Origin: Flagellimonas abyssi
Lineage (GTDB): Bacteria; Bacteroidota; Bacteroidia; Flavobacteriales; Flavobacteriaceae
NCBI RefSeq assembly: GCF_019457905.1
Contig: NZ_JAHZSV010000015.1
Span: 1-64,000, forward strand
Direction: 5' to 3'
DNA: 64,000 nucleotides
The first letter of the stretch is position 1; each line of letters begins with the position of its first letter. Shown piece after piece: positions 1 to 9,060 of this stretch. Under the pieces are notes generated by a model. That model had not been told where the DNA came from. It saw nothing but the letters and a program-made list of their open reading frames with translations, and searched no databases. Position numbers and translations under genes: made by a program.

Positions 1-10
1 TTTTATGAAT

Positions 11-262
11 TTAGCGATGTCCTAAAAGGGGTAAGGCTACATTTGCATGATTCTCGAGAATTTTTTCGGCCCTTGGAAAATCAGATTGCTTAATTCGTAT
101 TTCATACCGATGTTCCAGAGTGCTTCCAGAAAAAGTAATATCGACCGGTGGAACATTATCACCAAGTACCGAATCTATACCTTCCTTCTCGAGTAATTCT
201 TTGAATTCTAGAGCTAATTCTTTAGTAGGGTAAACTTTAAAAATGGAATAATTATCTGTCAT
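11..262 (-). CDS. DUF2007-like small signal-transducing protein
   Basis: An 83-residue soluble protein with no signal peptide or membrane segment. It resembles the DUF2007 'putative signal transducing protein' family: a short alpha/beta fold that opens with a strand (SIFKVYPT), then a helix ending in LLEKEGID, and a C-terminal strand plus helix (YEIRIKQSDFPRAEKIL). Family members are small PII-like or regulatory domains of unknown partner. It starts at ATG 262 and ends at TAA 11-13, so it is complete. It is the first of two minus-strand genes at the edge of the accessory region; its downstream neighbour lies outside the window. The family call rests on overall pattern only. Confidence 0.6.
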   Translation of the reverse strand: MTDNYSIFKVYPTKELALEFKELLEKEGIDSVLGDNVPPVDITFSGSTLEHRYEIRIKQSDFPRAEKILENHANVALPLLGHR

Positions 263-352
263 TAAATAGTTTAATTGAACTTATGTACTCCTTGTTATTC
301 TTATGTAAATCTTCAATGGTCATAATCTCGCAAGAAAAGAGAGTCTTTTTTG

Positions 353-859
353 TTATTGATTTTTATGATGTTTAAACGTAAAATTTAGCTGCTCTTGATA
401 ATCCTTGTCGATATCCTTCATTCTACCGATATAAAATGTTCTTGCTGGTTCAATTATGTAGATTAATTCTTTTGTATCAGGGTTGTACTTTTCCACTTCA
501 CCTATTGTCTGCTCCAAATAAGCAAAGATTTTATCATTTCCTTTATTTTCAGATGCGAACCCCTCAATATTGGTCATGACAAATTGGATTTTGCTTCTTT
601 CTCCATTACTGCCCACATAGAAGAACTGATGGTTTTGAACCCCATAATTTGGTTCGAACTGTGTTCGTAATACTCCAGTTTCTGGAATTCTGTAAACACG
701 CGCATTCTCTTCGTATTCTTTGGGAGCACCATCCTCTTGGTTATAGATTATCACAACGGCACCCTCATATCCTTCGGGTATTAATCTAATGGTATCTTCT
801 GCTTTTTGAGCACAACCAACCATTGTGATAAGTAAAATTAAAATGGTTATTCTAATCAT
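353..859 (-). CDS. DUF6843-like lipoprotein
   Basis: A 168-residue predicted lipoprotein. The N-terminus is a lipoprotein signal peptide with the lipobox around Cys16 (TMVGC). The mature part begins with the run RLIPEGYEGAVVI, typical of a Bacteroidota family annotated DUF6843, in which a small beta-rich domain follows the lipidated Cys. Later segments (FYVGSNGERSK, FYIGRMKDI) support a beta structure. The substrate is unknown. About 90 bp separate it from the upstream DUF2007-like gene, and it is divergent from the large repeat gene at 1080. I infer an envelope location; no function can be assigned. Confidence 0.6.
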   Translation of the reverse strand: MIRITILILLITMVGCAQKAEDTIRLIPEGYEGAVVIIYNQEDGAPKEYEENARVYRIPETGVLRTQFEPNYGVQNHQFFYVGSNGERSKIQFVMTNIEGFASENKGNDKIFAYLEQTIGEVEKYNPDTKELIYIIEPARTFYIGRMKDIDKDYQEQLNFTFKHHKNQ

Positions 860-1046
860 TTATCTGCGAAGATTTATATGAATGGAACATTATCGTTTAT
901 TTGAACTTTTGGTTATTCTTCTTTAGCCACTTTCAAGTTTTAGAAGTGCTCTTCCATAAAAAGGATAATGGCATCTTTAGAAAAAGAAAAATCAATTATT
1001 TAATCGAATATATAAATATAAATATCGAAACCCCTTACATTAATTG

Positions 1047-1075
1047 TTGAATTTTAAGTTCCTTTTCTATATTTG
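1047..1075 (+). promoter_or_regulatory. Bacteroidota-type promoter abutting the start codon
   Basis: A -33-like TTG at 1047-1049 and a perfect TAnnTTTG box (TATATTTG) at 1068-1075, 18 nt apart, match the primary sigma consensus of Flavobacteria. The box ends only 4 nt before the ATG at 1080, so a transcript started at the usual distance would have almost no leader. Confidence 0.6.
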
Positions 1076-1079
1076 AAAA

Positions 1080-4000
1080 ATGAAGAAAACTCTCCTCATA
1101 CTTTTAGCCTTATCAGTTAGTTATTTCAATTTTGCACAGGAAAAAATACCTTTTGTTGACTTTGATTCAATTATCAGTCAGGTTGCCAATGAGCAACAAA
1201 AAGGGCAATATGATAAAGCCCTTGAGCTATTGGATAAAATAAATCCAAATGATTCCACCTATTTGTCCAGCATTGTCACCAAATCATATTTTAACATTTT
1301 GCTTAAAAATTACGATGAAGTGATTCGATTGACAGAACTTGGTCTTCAAGAGGATTGCAAAGATTTATGCAGCTCGTACATTATTAACAAGGTAGTGGCA
1401 TTACTTGGTAAGGAGAAATACCAAGAGGCTTTAACCCTGTGTGATGAAGGGCTCCAAAAGTTTCCCATGAACAAAACCCTTTGGTTCAATAAGGGGTTGA
1501 GTTTTGAAAGCTTAGGCCAGATAGAAGATGCTGTCAAAATGTATCAAAAGGTCATCCTTCTAGACCCGTTATATAAAAAAGTGTATTTACAGTTAGGAAA
1601 TATATGTTACAAACAGGAGTTAATGAGTCAAGCTTTAATGTGTTTTGATATGTACTTGCTGCTTGAACCAGATGCCGAGAACGCATTTGCTACTCTAAAA
1701 TCCCTTAATGATGTTGTAAGGTCCAAAAATGAAAACTCTAGAAATCCTAATTTGAATATTTCCATTGACGACAACAGCTTTGAAGAGATAGATCTGATTC
1801 TTAACAACAGGGTGGCTATGAATGAGAAATATGAAACTGGCAATGAAATTGATATTGCATTAACCAGACAGAATCATGCTCTTTTGGAATCCTTGAAGAA
1901 CTTTACGGGTAATGGTGGGTTTTGGGATAAAAAGTTTGTTCCATTTTATCAATGGATTGTAAACAATGGGCATTTCGATGTTTTTAGCTATACGCTTTCA
2001 TACTCTATCGAAAATGAATCTTTCAAAAAAATAGTTGAAAAAAAGACAGATGAGATTTCTGAATTTTATGGCATAGCCAAACAAAAATGGGAAGATATTG
2101 TCCAAAAGAACACCGAAGAGTGGTATGGAAAAACGGAAACTATTACCTATTACTATGAAAATGGAAAATTGGGAGCTATTGGCAAAATGAAAGATAATAC
2201 TCCCTCTGGGAAATGGAATTTTTATAACGACCAAGGCAGAATAACAGTTACAGGCAATTTTAATTCATCAGGAAATAGAGAGGGAGATTGGACGTGGTAC
2301 AATTATAATGGACAAAAAAGCGAGACCGGAAATTACATTGATGGAAATTTAAATGGTTTGAACCACCAATATTATGAGAATGGCAATAAAAAAATTATTG
2401 CTTCTTATAAAGAGGGTAAGCTTGATGGTGAATACAGATATTTTACAGAAAAGGGTGCCTTACAACAGAAAAAGCATTTTAAGAATGATTTGTTGGCTGG
2501 TACTTATCAATCTTTCTATGATGTTGGTGAAGAGCTATTAGAGTCAAAAGTAGAATATGTTGAGGGTAATGCCCATGGGACTTATTTTGAATATTACCCA
2601 ACAGGCACGGTAAAGACTGAAATAAACTTTATGAATGGGGAGAATAATGGCCCCGAACACAGTTACTACCTTAACGGAAAGCTTTCCATGGATGCAAATA
2701 GCAAGGGTGGTTATTGGAATGGACCTTATAAAACTTACCATCCTAATGGTAATCCCAAAGAGGTGGGGCAAACCAATACCGGTTATTATGTTGGTCACTG
2801 GCAAAACTTTTACAGTAATGGAACACTTGAAAGTGATTTCTATTATGATGACGAGGGGAAAACAACAGGTGAGTACAAGTACTATGATAAAGATGGAAAA
2901 ATCCACTATCAATTTGAGTACCGAAAAGGTGAAGTAATAGCATATAAGTTTTATGACAAAGAAGGTGCTGTGATTGATGAAAATCGAAAGAAGGGTGGGG
3001 AGTTTTATTATAAGGGATATTCTCCATATGGGAAGATAATTTCTGAAGGGCTATATGACATTAAAGGTGGAAAAGTTGGTAAATGGAAATATTATACATC
3101 TCATGGCGTACTCTCTGATGAAGGAAATTATGAAGACAATAAGCTGAGCGGTGAGTATAAAAAATATTATAGTAATGGAGAGCTCCTCTCTGTTTCTCCC
3201 TATACGAATGATACATTAAATGGATATTATGCAGAGTATCATCTTAATGGTAAATTGAAGTCGCAGGGTTGGTATAAGGACAATCTACAGCATGGTGAGT
3301 GGAGAACGTATTCTCCTGCTGGTATGGTAACAGCAATCAACTTTTTTCACAAAGGAATTTTACACGGGGAACAACAGTTTTTTTCTGGAGAAGGAATTAA
3401 GAAGAACTCTAGCATATATGATTTTGGAGAGAACGTAAAAGACATTGCTTATGATAAACAAGGTAACATTGTTTATGAAATCAATCATCAAGGATATGAT
3501 GGAAAGTATGAAATGATAATATACCATTATAATAAAAAACCGAGTGTTAAATTCACTTATGTAAATGGTATAAAGCACGGCCCATGTACTCTCTTTGATT
3601 TTTATGGAAGAAAAAAGACCACGGGTGAATATTTAAATGGAGAAATGCATGGTAAGTGGATATGGTTTCATGATAATGGCAACGTTGAAACAGAAGCAAA
3701 TTATGTGAATGGTGAGTTGGAGGGAGATTACGTATTTTACCATGAAGATCGAAGTATCGATCTTAAATACAATTACTTGTTAGGCAAACGGGAAGGCGAA
3801 GTCAACTCCTATTATGAAAATGGAAATATTTATACAAAGGTCAAGTATTTAAATGATGAATACCATGGAAGAAGAGAAACGTATGGCCCAGATGGGAATC
3901 TGCAAATCGTTAGGTTTTATGAATATGGCCGCATGATTGGATATAGTTATTTGGATGAAAATTCAAAAGAATTGCCAATGATTCCAATTGAAAATGAAAC

Positions 4001-4379
4001 GGCAAAAATTGTCACCTATTATGACAATGGCAAGGTTTCTAGGGAAATGGAATACAAGAATGGACTGTTGATTAATGAGTTTAAGGAATATTATTACTCG
4101 GGCCAATTATTAGAAGAGGTATTTTACATTGACGGAGAGTTTGATGGGAAGAGATTGGAGTATTTTTCAAATGGAAATGTAAAAGAAGAAGAGGTTTATC
4201 AGTTAGGCAAAAGGGATGGAATTGCCAAAGAATATTATTCGAACGGTAATCTAAGAAAAGAAGTGAACTACTTGTACGACATTAAGGAAGGTGTTTCCAA
4301 ATCATATAATGAAGATGGTAAATTGCAAAAAGAAGAATTATATTTTGATGACAGTATCATATCATCTAAGACCCTTTAG
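1080..4379 (+). CDS. Secreted TPR and YwqK/MORN-repeat protein
   Basis: A 1099-residue exported protein. Residues 1-19 form a signal peptide ending FNFAQ. Residues about 40-215 contain TPR-like helices (for example KTLWFNKGLSFESLGQIEDA and the following LDPLYKKVYLQLGN). From about residue 350 to the end there are some 30 copies of a 20-25 residue repeat with the core aromatic-aromatic-x-x-G-x-hydrophobic (YYENGK, YYSNGE, YHLNGK), as in MORN and toxin_YwqK-type antitoxin repeats. Such repeats form long beta-sheets; their partners in Flavobacteria are unknown. The ATG at 1080 is chosen because it begins the signal peptide. The 3' end overlaps the next gene by 32 bp, which suggests translational coupling with the two DUF3857 genes. 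Confidence 0.75.
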   Translation: MKKTLLILLALSVSYFNFAQEKIPFVDFDSIISQVANEQQKGQYDKALELLDKINPNDSTYLSSIVTKSYFNILLKNYDEVIRLTELGLQEDCKDLCSSYIINKVVALLGKEKYQEALTLCDEGLQKFPMNKTLWFNKGLSFESLGQIEDAVKMYQKVILLDPLYKKVYLQLGNICYKQELMSQALMCFDMYLLLEPDAENAFATLKSLNDVVRSKNENSRNPNLNISIDDNSFEEIDLILNNRVAMNEKYETGNEIDIALTRQNHALLESLKNFTGNGGFWDKKFVPFYQWIVNNGHFDVFSYTLSYSIENESFKKIVEKKTDEISEFYGIAKQKWEDIVQKNTEEWYGKTETITYYYENGKLGAIGKMKDNTPSGKWNFYNDQGRITVTGNFNSSGNREGDWTWYNYNGQKSETGNYIDGNLNGLNHQYYENGNKKIIASYKEGKLDGEYRYFTEKGALQQKKHFKNDLLAGTYQSFYDVGEELLESKVEYVEGNAHGTYFEYYPTGTVKTEINFMNGENNGPEHSYYLNGKLSMDANSKGGYWNGPYKTYHPNGNPKEVGQTNTGYYVGHWQNFYSNGTLESDFYYDDEGKTTGEYKYYDKDGKIHYQFEYRKGEVIAYKFYDKEGAVIDENRKKGGEFYYKGYSPYGKIISEGLYDIKGGKVGKWKYYTSHGVLSDEGNYEDNKLSGEYKKYYSNGELLSVSPYTNDTLNGYYAEYHLNGKLKSQGWYKDNLQHGEWRTYSPAGMVTAINFFHKGILHGEQQFFSGEGIKKNSSIYDFGENVKDIAYDKQGNIVYEINHQGYDGKYEMIIYHYNKKPSVKFTYVNGIKHGPCTLFDFYGRKKTTGEYLNGEMHGKWIWFHDNGNVETEANYVNGELEGDYVFYHEDRSIDLKYNYLLGKREGEVNSYYENGNIYTKVKYLNDEYHGRRETYGPDGNLQIVRFYEYGRMIGYSYLDENSKELPMIPIENETAKIVTYYDNGKVSREMEYKNGLLINEFKEYYYSGQLLEEVFYIDGEFDGKRLEYFSNGNVKEEEVYQLGKRDGIAKEYYSNGNLRKEVNYLYDIKEGVSKSYNEDGKLQKEELYFDDSIISSKTL

Positions 4380-6297
4380 GGAATTTTTAGTCGTTTTATG
4401 CGCTTTCTTTTTTGTGTTTAGTTCATACTCTCAAATTACTTCTGAGTATAAAAGATATAAGGAACTATACCCAAATTCGCATTCAATAAGATTGAGCCAA
4501 GAATCGACATTGACGATTGGCCTTGATGATGGTAAATTTAAGATAACTCAAGACTTTTCTGAGGAAGACATCTACTTGGACGATGGGGCAAAAAATAATG
4601 CCAAACAATCTTTGAGTTTTTCGACCTTTTATGATTTAGAGAGTATAGAAGCATCTTCTTACGCTATCGAAGGAGATCAGTATCAAGAATTCAGTGTTTC
4701 TGATTTCAAAGAAAAGGATGATTTGGACAATGCATTCTACGATGACTTAAAATCCATAAATTTTATTTTTCCTCGTTTAGGTACCGGAACCAAAACCAAG
4801 CTAAAGTATGAGCAAACCATAAAGAACCCAAGGTTTTTGAATGCCCACTATTTTGGGAACTTTTACCCTATCAAGAATAATAAGTTTACGATTATTGCTG
4901 ATAAGGATATAAACCTTCGTTTTAAGGAATTCAACACGGATAGTATTCCCATCAAGTTTTCAAAGAGTCAAACTAGGAAAAGTAATATCTATACTTGGGA
5001 GTTGAAGGATATGGATGAATTTAAGTATGAGAGCCGTTCGCCAACTTATAAAAGCATATTGCCACATATAATCCCTATAATTTCTTCCTATAAATACAAT
5101 GGTGAAACAATTGATGTCGGGAACGATGTTTCTAACCTTTATAGCTGGTATTACTCCTTAACTAAAAATATCAATAAAGAAAAAACTTCAGATGAGTTGA
5201 TTCAAATTGTAAATGACTTAACCAAAAACAAAAAGAATGAACTGGAAAAAGTCAAAGCAATCTACTATTGGGTCCAAGAAAACATCAAGTATATAGCTTT
5301 TGAATATGCTTTAGGAGGGTTCGTGCCAAGGGAAGCAAATGAAGTTTTCAATAAAAAGTATGGGGATTGCAAAGACAATACAAGCCTACTATTTAAAATG
5401 TTGGAGATTGCGGGTATTAAAGGAAATTTAGCTTGGATAGGCACAAGGAGTATTCCTTATAGTTATTCGGATGTTCCTACTCCATCCGTTGACAATCACA
5501 TGATTTTGTACTACGAAAACCAAGGCAAATCATACTATTTAGATGCAACAGGGAGATATAACCCTTTAGAGGTTCCTACTTCATTTATTCAGGGGAAAGA
5601 AGCACTTGTTTCTATTGGAAGGGATTCATTTATGCTTAAAAAAGTACCTGTTATTGAATCGCAAAAAAGTGTATATAAAGATTTTGCCACTATAAAATTG
5701 AAAGGAAGTGATTTAACGGGAACATCCAAAGCAGAATTGACAGGCTATACCAAAATAAACTTTTTCTATGATCTTGAAAAACAAGATTCAAAGGATAAAA
5801 TAAGGGACTACTACAAGTGGTTTTTTGAAAAAGGGAACAATAGTTTTTTGATAACTGAATTCGTTGAAACAAATAGGTTTGACTATGACAAAGATTTTAT
5901 CGTTGATTATGGCTTCAACGTGTCCAACTATGCCAAGAAAATAGGTGATGAAATCTATATAAATCTAAACCTTAACAAAGGCATGGCATTATTGAAAACA
6001 GACGATGATAGAGAAATGCCCTTGGAACATAAATACTTGGATTCATTCGATTTCCAAAACACTTTTTTTATTCCTGAAGGATACAAAGTAGACTATCTAC
6101 CTGAGAATATCGATATTTCAAACGAATACATAAGCAGCAGCATTAGATATGAATTGGTAGACAACCAAATAATTTATAAACACCATATAGACCACAATAG
6201 CTTAATACTTGACACCAATACTCAAAAGAAGGTCAACGACCTTATAAAGAAGATTGAGCAAGGGTATAAAGAAGTTGTTGTATTAAAGAAAATATAA
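4348..6297 (+). CDS. Secreted DUF3857/transglutaminase-like protein, triad intact
   Basis: About 649 residues. The frame is open from an ATG at 4291, but the ATG at 4348 is preferred because it leads directly into a signal peptide (hydrophobic FLVVLCAFFFVF, then SSYSQ); the upstream 19 codons are not signal-like. The N-terminal half resembles DUF3857. A transglutaminase-like core follows, with Cys341 in YGDCKDN, His384 in DNHMIL and Asp399 in YYLDATG (numbered from 4348), the expected Cys-His-Asp triad. Proteins of this layout are exported in Bacteroidota and are of unknown substrate; protease, peptide ligase or amidase activity is possible. The start lies inside the repeat-protein gene and the stop is 6 bp before the next ATG, so the three genes probably form one operon. 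Confidence 0.75.
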   Translation: MTVSYHLRPFREFLVVLCAFFFVFSSYSQITSEYKRYKELYPNSHSIRLSQESTLTIGLDDGKFKITQDFSEEDIYLDDGAKNNAKQSLSFSTFYDLESIEASSYAIEGDQYQEFSVSDFKEKDDLDNAFYDDLKSINFIFPRLGTGTKTKLKYEQTIKNPRFLNAHYFGNFYPIKNNKFTIIADKDINLRFKEFNTDSIPIKFSKSQTRKSNIYTWELKDMDEFKYESRSPTYKSILPHIIPIISSYKYNGETIDVGNDVSNLYSWYYSLTKNINKEKTSDELIQIVNDLTKNKKNELEKVKAIYYWVQENIKYIAFEYALGGFVPREANEVFNKKYGDCKDNTSLLFKMLEIAGIKGNLAWIGTRSIPYSYSDVPTPSVDNHMILYYENQGKSYYLDATGRYNPLEVPTSFIQGKEALVSIGRDSFMLKKVPVIESQKSVYKDFATIKLKGSDLTGTSKAELTGYTKINFFYDLEKQDSKDKIRDYYKWFFEKGNNSFLITEFVETNRFDYDKDFIVDYGFNVSNYAKKIGDEIYINLNLNKGMALLKTDDDREMPLEHKYLDSFDFQNTFFIPEGYKVDYLPENIDISNEYISSSIRYELVDNQIIYKHHIDHNSLILDTNTQKKVNDLIKKIEQGYKEVVVLKKI

Positions 6298-6303
6298 TTG
6301 ACA

Positions 6304-8286
6304 ATGAGCATTTTAAATAAAAAACTATCGATATTCATCATTCTCCTCTTACCGGCTTTGGTAACTTATTCTCAGAATACTCTTTATGTGTCCAATTATG
6401 ATTGGGATAGCAATCCGGATTATTCTATAGGTACTTCGGATGAGAAACCAATGATGGCATTAAAAGAAAAATATGTTGTTGAGTTTGCCTATTCTGATGA
6501 TAGTGCACTTGAGGAATATTATTTAGAACATAAAGCTTTATGGCTAAATAACAATGAAAGAATAGATGCATATAACAAGATATATCTACCATATTCCAAT
6601 ACATCCGAGTTGCTTAAAAGCAAGGCAAGAGTAATAACAAAAGGAGGAAAGATTATTGAGCTTGATGATTCAAAAATATTGAGTGCTCAAGATGAAGAGA
6701 CAGGTAAGTATTATAAGTATTTTGCTTTTGAAGGCATTGAAAAAGGGAGTGTTATCGAATATTTTTATGTGGAAAAAAAGCAACCAAGTTTTAGAGGGAC
6801 AGCTTTTCGATTGCAGACTGAATATGACAAAAAAAATATAGGTTTTGATTTATTCTCCCCTTCCAATTTGATATTTGCATTTAAGTCCTACAATAGTTTG
6901 CCAGAGATCACAAAGGACACTTTGGTGAAAGACCGATTACACTGGAAATTGGATATTGAGTCCATAGATGGTCTTGATAACGAAGCACAGTCTCCTTACG
7001 ATGCATCAAGAGCCTATTTAGTCTATAAATTGGATAGGAACACCGCCAAAAATCTGAGTGATATTTCCTCGTACGGAGATGTGTCACAAAACATATATAA
7101 TTATTATTACAATGAGCCCACAAAGAAGGCAACATCATTGATTGAAAGTTTTGTTGCACAGACAATACAAAAAGAAGATGAAAGCGTAGAGGCAAAAATT
7201 AGAAGGCTAGATAATACCATAAAAGCTGATTTCTATTTGTCAAAGGGAGGGGATGATGCGCTAAAGGATTTGGAAGAGGTTTTATCTAAAAAAGTCGCTA
7301 ATAACAGTGGTATGATGAAGCTATATATTGCGCTTCTTAACCATTTGGGGATTGAACATGAAATCGTAATCACGAGCAACAGGGAGAGCTTAAAATTTGA
7401 CAAGGAATTTGAGGCTCACAATTTTTTAAATGACTACCTTATTTATTTTCCAAAGTTCAAAACATATTTGTCGGCTACGGAAACGAACTCAAGATATGGG
7501 TATCCGCCAGCATGGTTAACAGACAATTATGGCCTATTTGTAAAGGAGGTTAGTGTTGGAAGCTTTAAGTCGGGAGTTGGCAAAATAAAGTATATAGACC
7601 CATTGAGCGCAGATAAAACCATTGATGAAATGGTTCTTGACGTTCAGTTTGACGCTCATGATCCAACATTTAATTCAATTAGACTAGATCGTTCTTTTAC
7701 TGGTTATTATGCCCTTCCAATACACCCATATATGCACATGGTTAAAGGGGATGATAGAACTAATATCATCGAAAGTTTAGCTAAATTCATGAATGAGAAC
7801 GTAACGGTGGAAAAGTCAACCATAGTGAACGAAGACCCTAATCTTTTCGGTGTAGATCCCATCCATTTTGTAATAGAGGCCAAATCAAACGCATTTGTCG
7901 AAAAAGCTGGGAGAAAGTATCTGTTCAAGATAGGTGAGCTGATTGGTTCGCAAATTGAAATGTATCAAGAAAAAGAACGAAAACTGCCCTTGGAAAACGA
8001 ACATACCAGAAGCTATATCCGTACAATAAAGGTAATTGTTCCTAAAGGATATAAGGTGGCCAATTTGGATGAATTGGTCATGGAAAATGTCTATGAAGAA
8101 AATGGAGAAAACCTTTTTTCCTTCATTTCATCCTACAAAGTTGATGGTAATACCATAACCGTAAAAGCGGATGAGTATTACAAGACCAATATTGTCCCGC
8201 CATCCATATTTGAAGAGTATAGAAAAGTGATTAATAGCGCGGCAGACTTCAATAAAGTTACATTGGTATTAGAGCCAACTAATTAA
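6304..8286 (+). CDS. Secreted DUF3857 protein with degenerate transglutaminase core
   Basis: A 660-residue paralogue-like partner of the preceding protein. The ATG at 6304 is chosen over the TTG at 6298 because it starts MSILNKKLSIFIILLLPALV, a signal peptide ending TYSQ. The DUF3857 part is at about residues 40-230 (ALWLNNNERIDAYNKIYLPY, then KARVITKGGKIIEL). The region that should hold the transglutaminase triad aligns as KKVANNSGMMKLYIALL: Asn334 sits where the partner has its catalytic Cys, the His of FEAHNF is kept, and the Asp position is Ser (YLSATE). It is therefore probably not an active thiol enzyme and may be a binding partner or scaffold. It is the last gene of the operon. Confidence 0.7.
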   Translation: MSILNKKLSIFIILLLPALVTYSQNTLYVSNYDWDSNPDYSIGTSDEKPMMALKEKYVVEFAYSDDSALEEYYLEHKALWLNNNERIDAYNKIYLPYSNTSELLKSKARVITKGGKIIELDDSKILSAQDEETGKYYKYFAFEGIEKGSVIEYFYVEKKQPSFRGTAFRLQTEYDKKNIGFDLFSPSNLIFAFKSYNSLPEITKDTLVKDRLHWKLDIESIDGLDNEAQSPYDASRAYLVYKLDRNTAKNLSDISSYGDVSQNIYNYYYNEPTKKATSLIESFVAQTIQKEDESVEAKIRRLDNTIKADFYLSKGGDDALKDLEEVLSKKVANNSGMMKLYIALLNHLGIEHEIVITSNRESLKFDKEFEAHNFLNDYLIYFPKFKTYLSATETNSRYGYPPAWLTDNYGLFVKEVSVGSFKSGVGKIKYIDPLSADKTIDEMVLDVQFDAHDPTFNSIRLDRSFTGYYALPIHPYMHMVKGDDRTNIIESLAKFMNENVTVEKSTIVNEDPNLFGVDPIHFVIEAKSNAFVEKAGRKYLFKIGELIGSQIEMYQEKERKLPLENEHTRSYIRTIKVIVPKGYKVANLDELVMENVYEENGENLFSFISSYKVDGNTITVKADEYYKTNIVPPSIFEEYRKVINSAADFNKVTLVLEPTN

Positions 8287-8403
8287 TTTATGCTGAAATT
8301 GAAAATGCGAGGTTGAATTGCAATCCCCTTCTTTGAGCAGTGCATCTAATTGAAGGTCCAAACTTTGTTCCATGGTACTCGCTCGTGCACATCCAAAAAC
8401 CAT
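8269..8403 (-). pseudogene. Serine recombinase N-terminal remnant
   Basis: Reading leftwards from ATG 8401-8403, the frame gives MVFGCARASTMEQ followed by SLDLQLDALLKEG, which matches the N-terminus of resolvase/invertase-type serine recombinases (family motif Y-x-R-[VA]-S-[ST]-x-x-Q, catalytic Ser in ARAST). The motif Tyr is Cys here. After about 25 codons the similarity stops, and the frame closes at 8269-8271, inside the tail of the plus-strand DUF3857 gene. The catalytic core beyond the first helix and the DNA-binding domain are missing, so this is a truncated relic, not a gene. Confidence 0.6.
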
Positions 8404-8569
8404 AACCTGTAAGTTCAATAAAACGGTACCTTAAAAAACCCGGCCTTGAAATAGAAATCGATATAGAAGCGAACGAAACGAAGTGGAGTGCTGCAAGCCC
8501 CAGATCTTACCCTTAACTAATACTACTGGGCAAGGCAATTTTTACTATTAATCCAATATTCTTTTCTCA

Positions 8570-8838
8570 TCATTTGAGGTAATCCAATGGTCTGTTGGCC
8601 TCAATTTTGTATAGTTCCAATCTCCCCTCCGTTATTTTAAGCTTTAGATTGCTTTTCCATAGGCCCAATTTTGCTTTTTCGTCAAATTGCGTCAATTTTT
8701 TCGTCAAAAATTTTCAGTGTTTATAGGGCTTCCCAAAGGTTTTACTGTAGATTTCGGAAAAGTCTACTGTAGCCCCTGATTTTGCATAGAATTCCAAAAT
8801 AATCTCAATTGACTGGTTTTCAAAATGTTGAAAACCCA
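8570..8838 (-). pseudogene. Decayed coding stretch, family unknown
   Basis: On the minus strand two open stretches look protein-like but are broken. One (about 8715-8838) reads HFENQSIEIILEFYAKSG and on to a TGA at 8715-8717. The other ends at TGA 8570-8572 and reads LGLWKSNLKLKITEGRLEL followed by YKIEANRPLDYLK. Neither has a start codon and they are in different frames around a TTTTTGACG-type repeated motif, consistent with a frameshifted C-terminus. I do not recognise the family; chance open frame is possible. Confidence 0.3.
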
Positions 8839-9060
8839 AAAACAACCGTGATGGCGCAATTTGCGCATCACCCTCGTGCTCTTCGTGTTTTCACGCGAGC
8901 GTGAAAACCCAAATACAACCGTGATGGCGCACTTTGCGCATCACCCTCGTGCTCTTCGTGTTTTCACGCGAGCGTGAAAACCCAAATACAACCGTGATGG
9001 CGCAATTTGCGCATCACCCTCTTGCTATTCGTTTTTTCACGCGAGCGTGAAAACCCAAAT
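8830..9060. repeat. Three 73-bp tandem repeats, each with two palindromes
   Basis: The motif GAAAACCCAAA recurs at 8830, 8903, 8976 and 9049, exactly 73 bp apart, giving three full units plus a partial fourth. Each unit has a near-palindrome (GTGATGGCGCA ... TGCGCATCAC; units start at 8848, 8921 and 8994) and a perfect one (TTTTCACGC GA GCGTGAAAA). Unit 2 has one A-to-C change in the loop of the first palindrome; unit 3 has small changes (CTCTTGCTATTCG). No reading frame crosses the array convincingly. It is not a CRISPR: units are contiguous without unique spacers. Confidence 0.85.

Noticed and set aside
4291..4347. Upstream start for the first DUF3857 gene
   Set aside because: It would add 19 residues that are not signal-like in front of a good signal peptide; the ATG at 4348 is preferred.
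8830..9060. CRISPR array
   Set aside because: The 73-bp units are contiguous with no unique spacers between them, and there are no cas genes.
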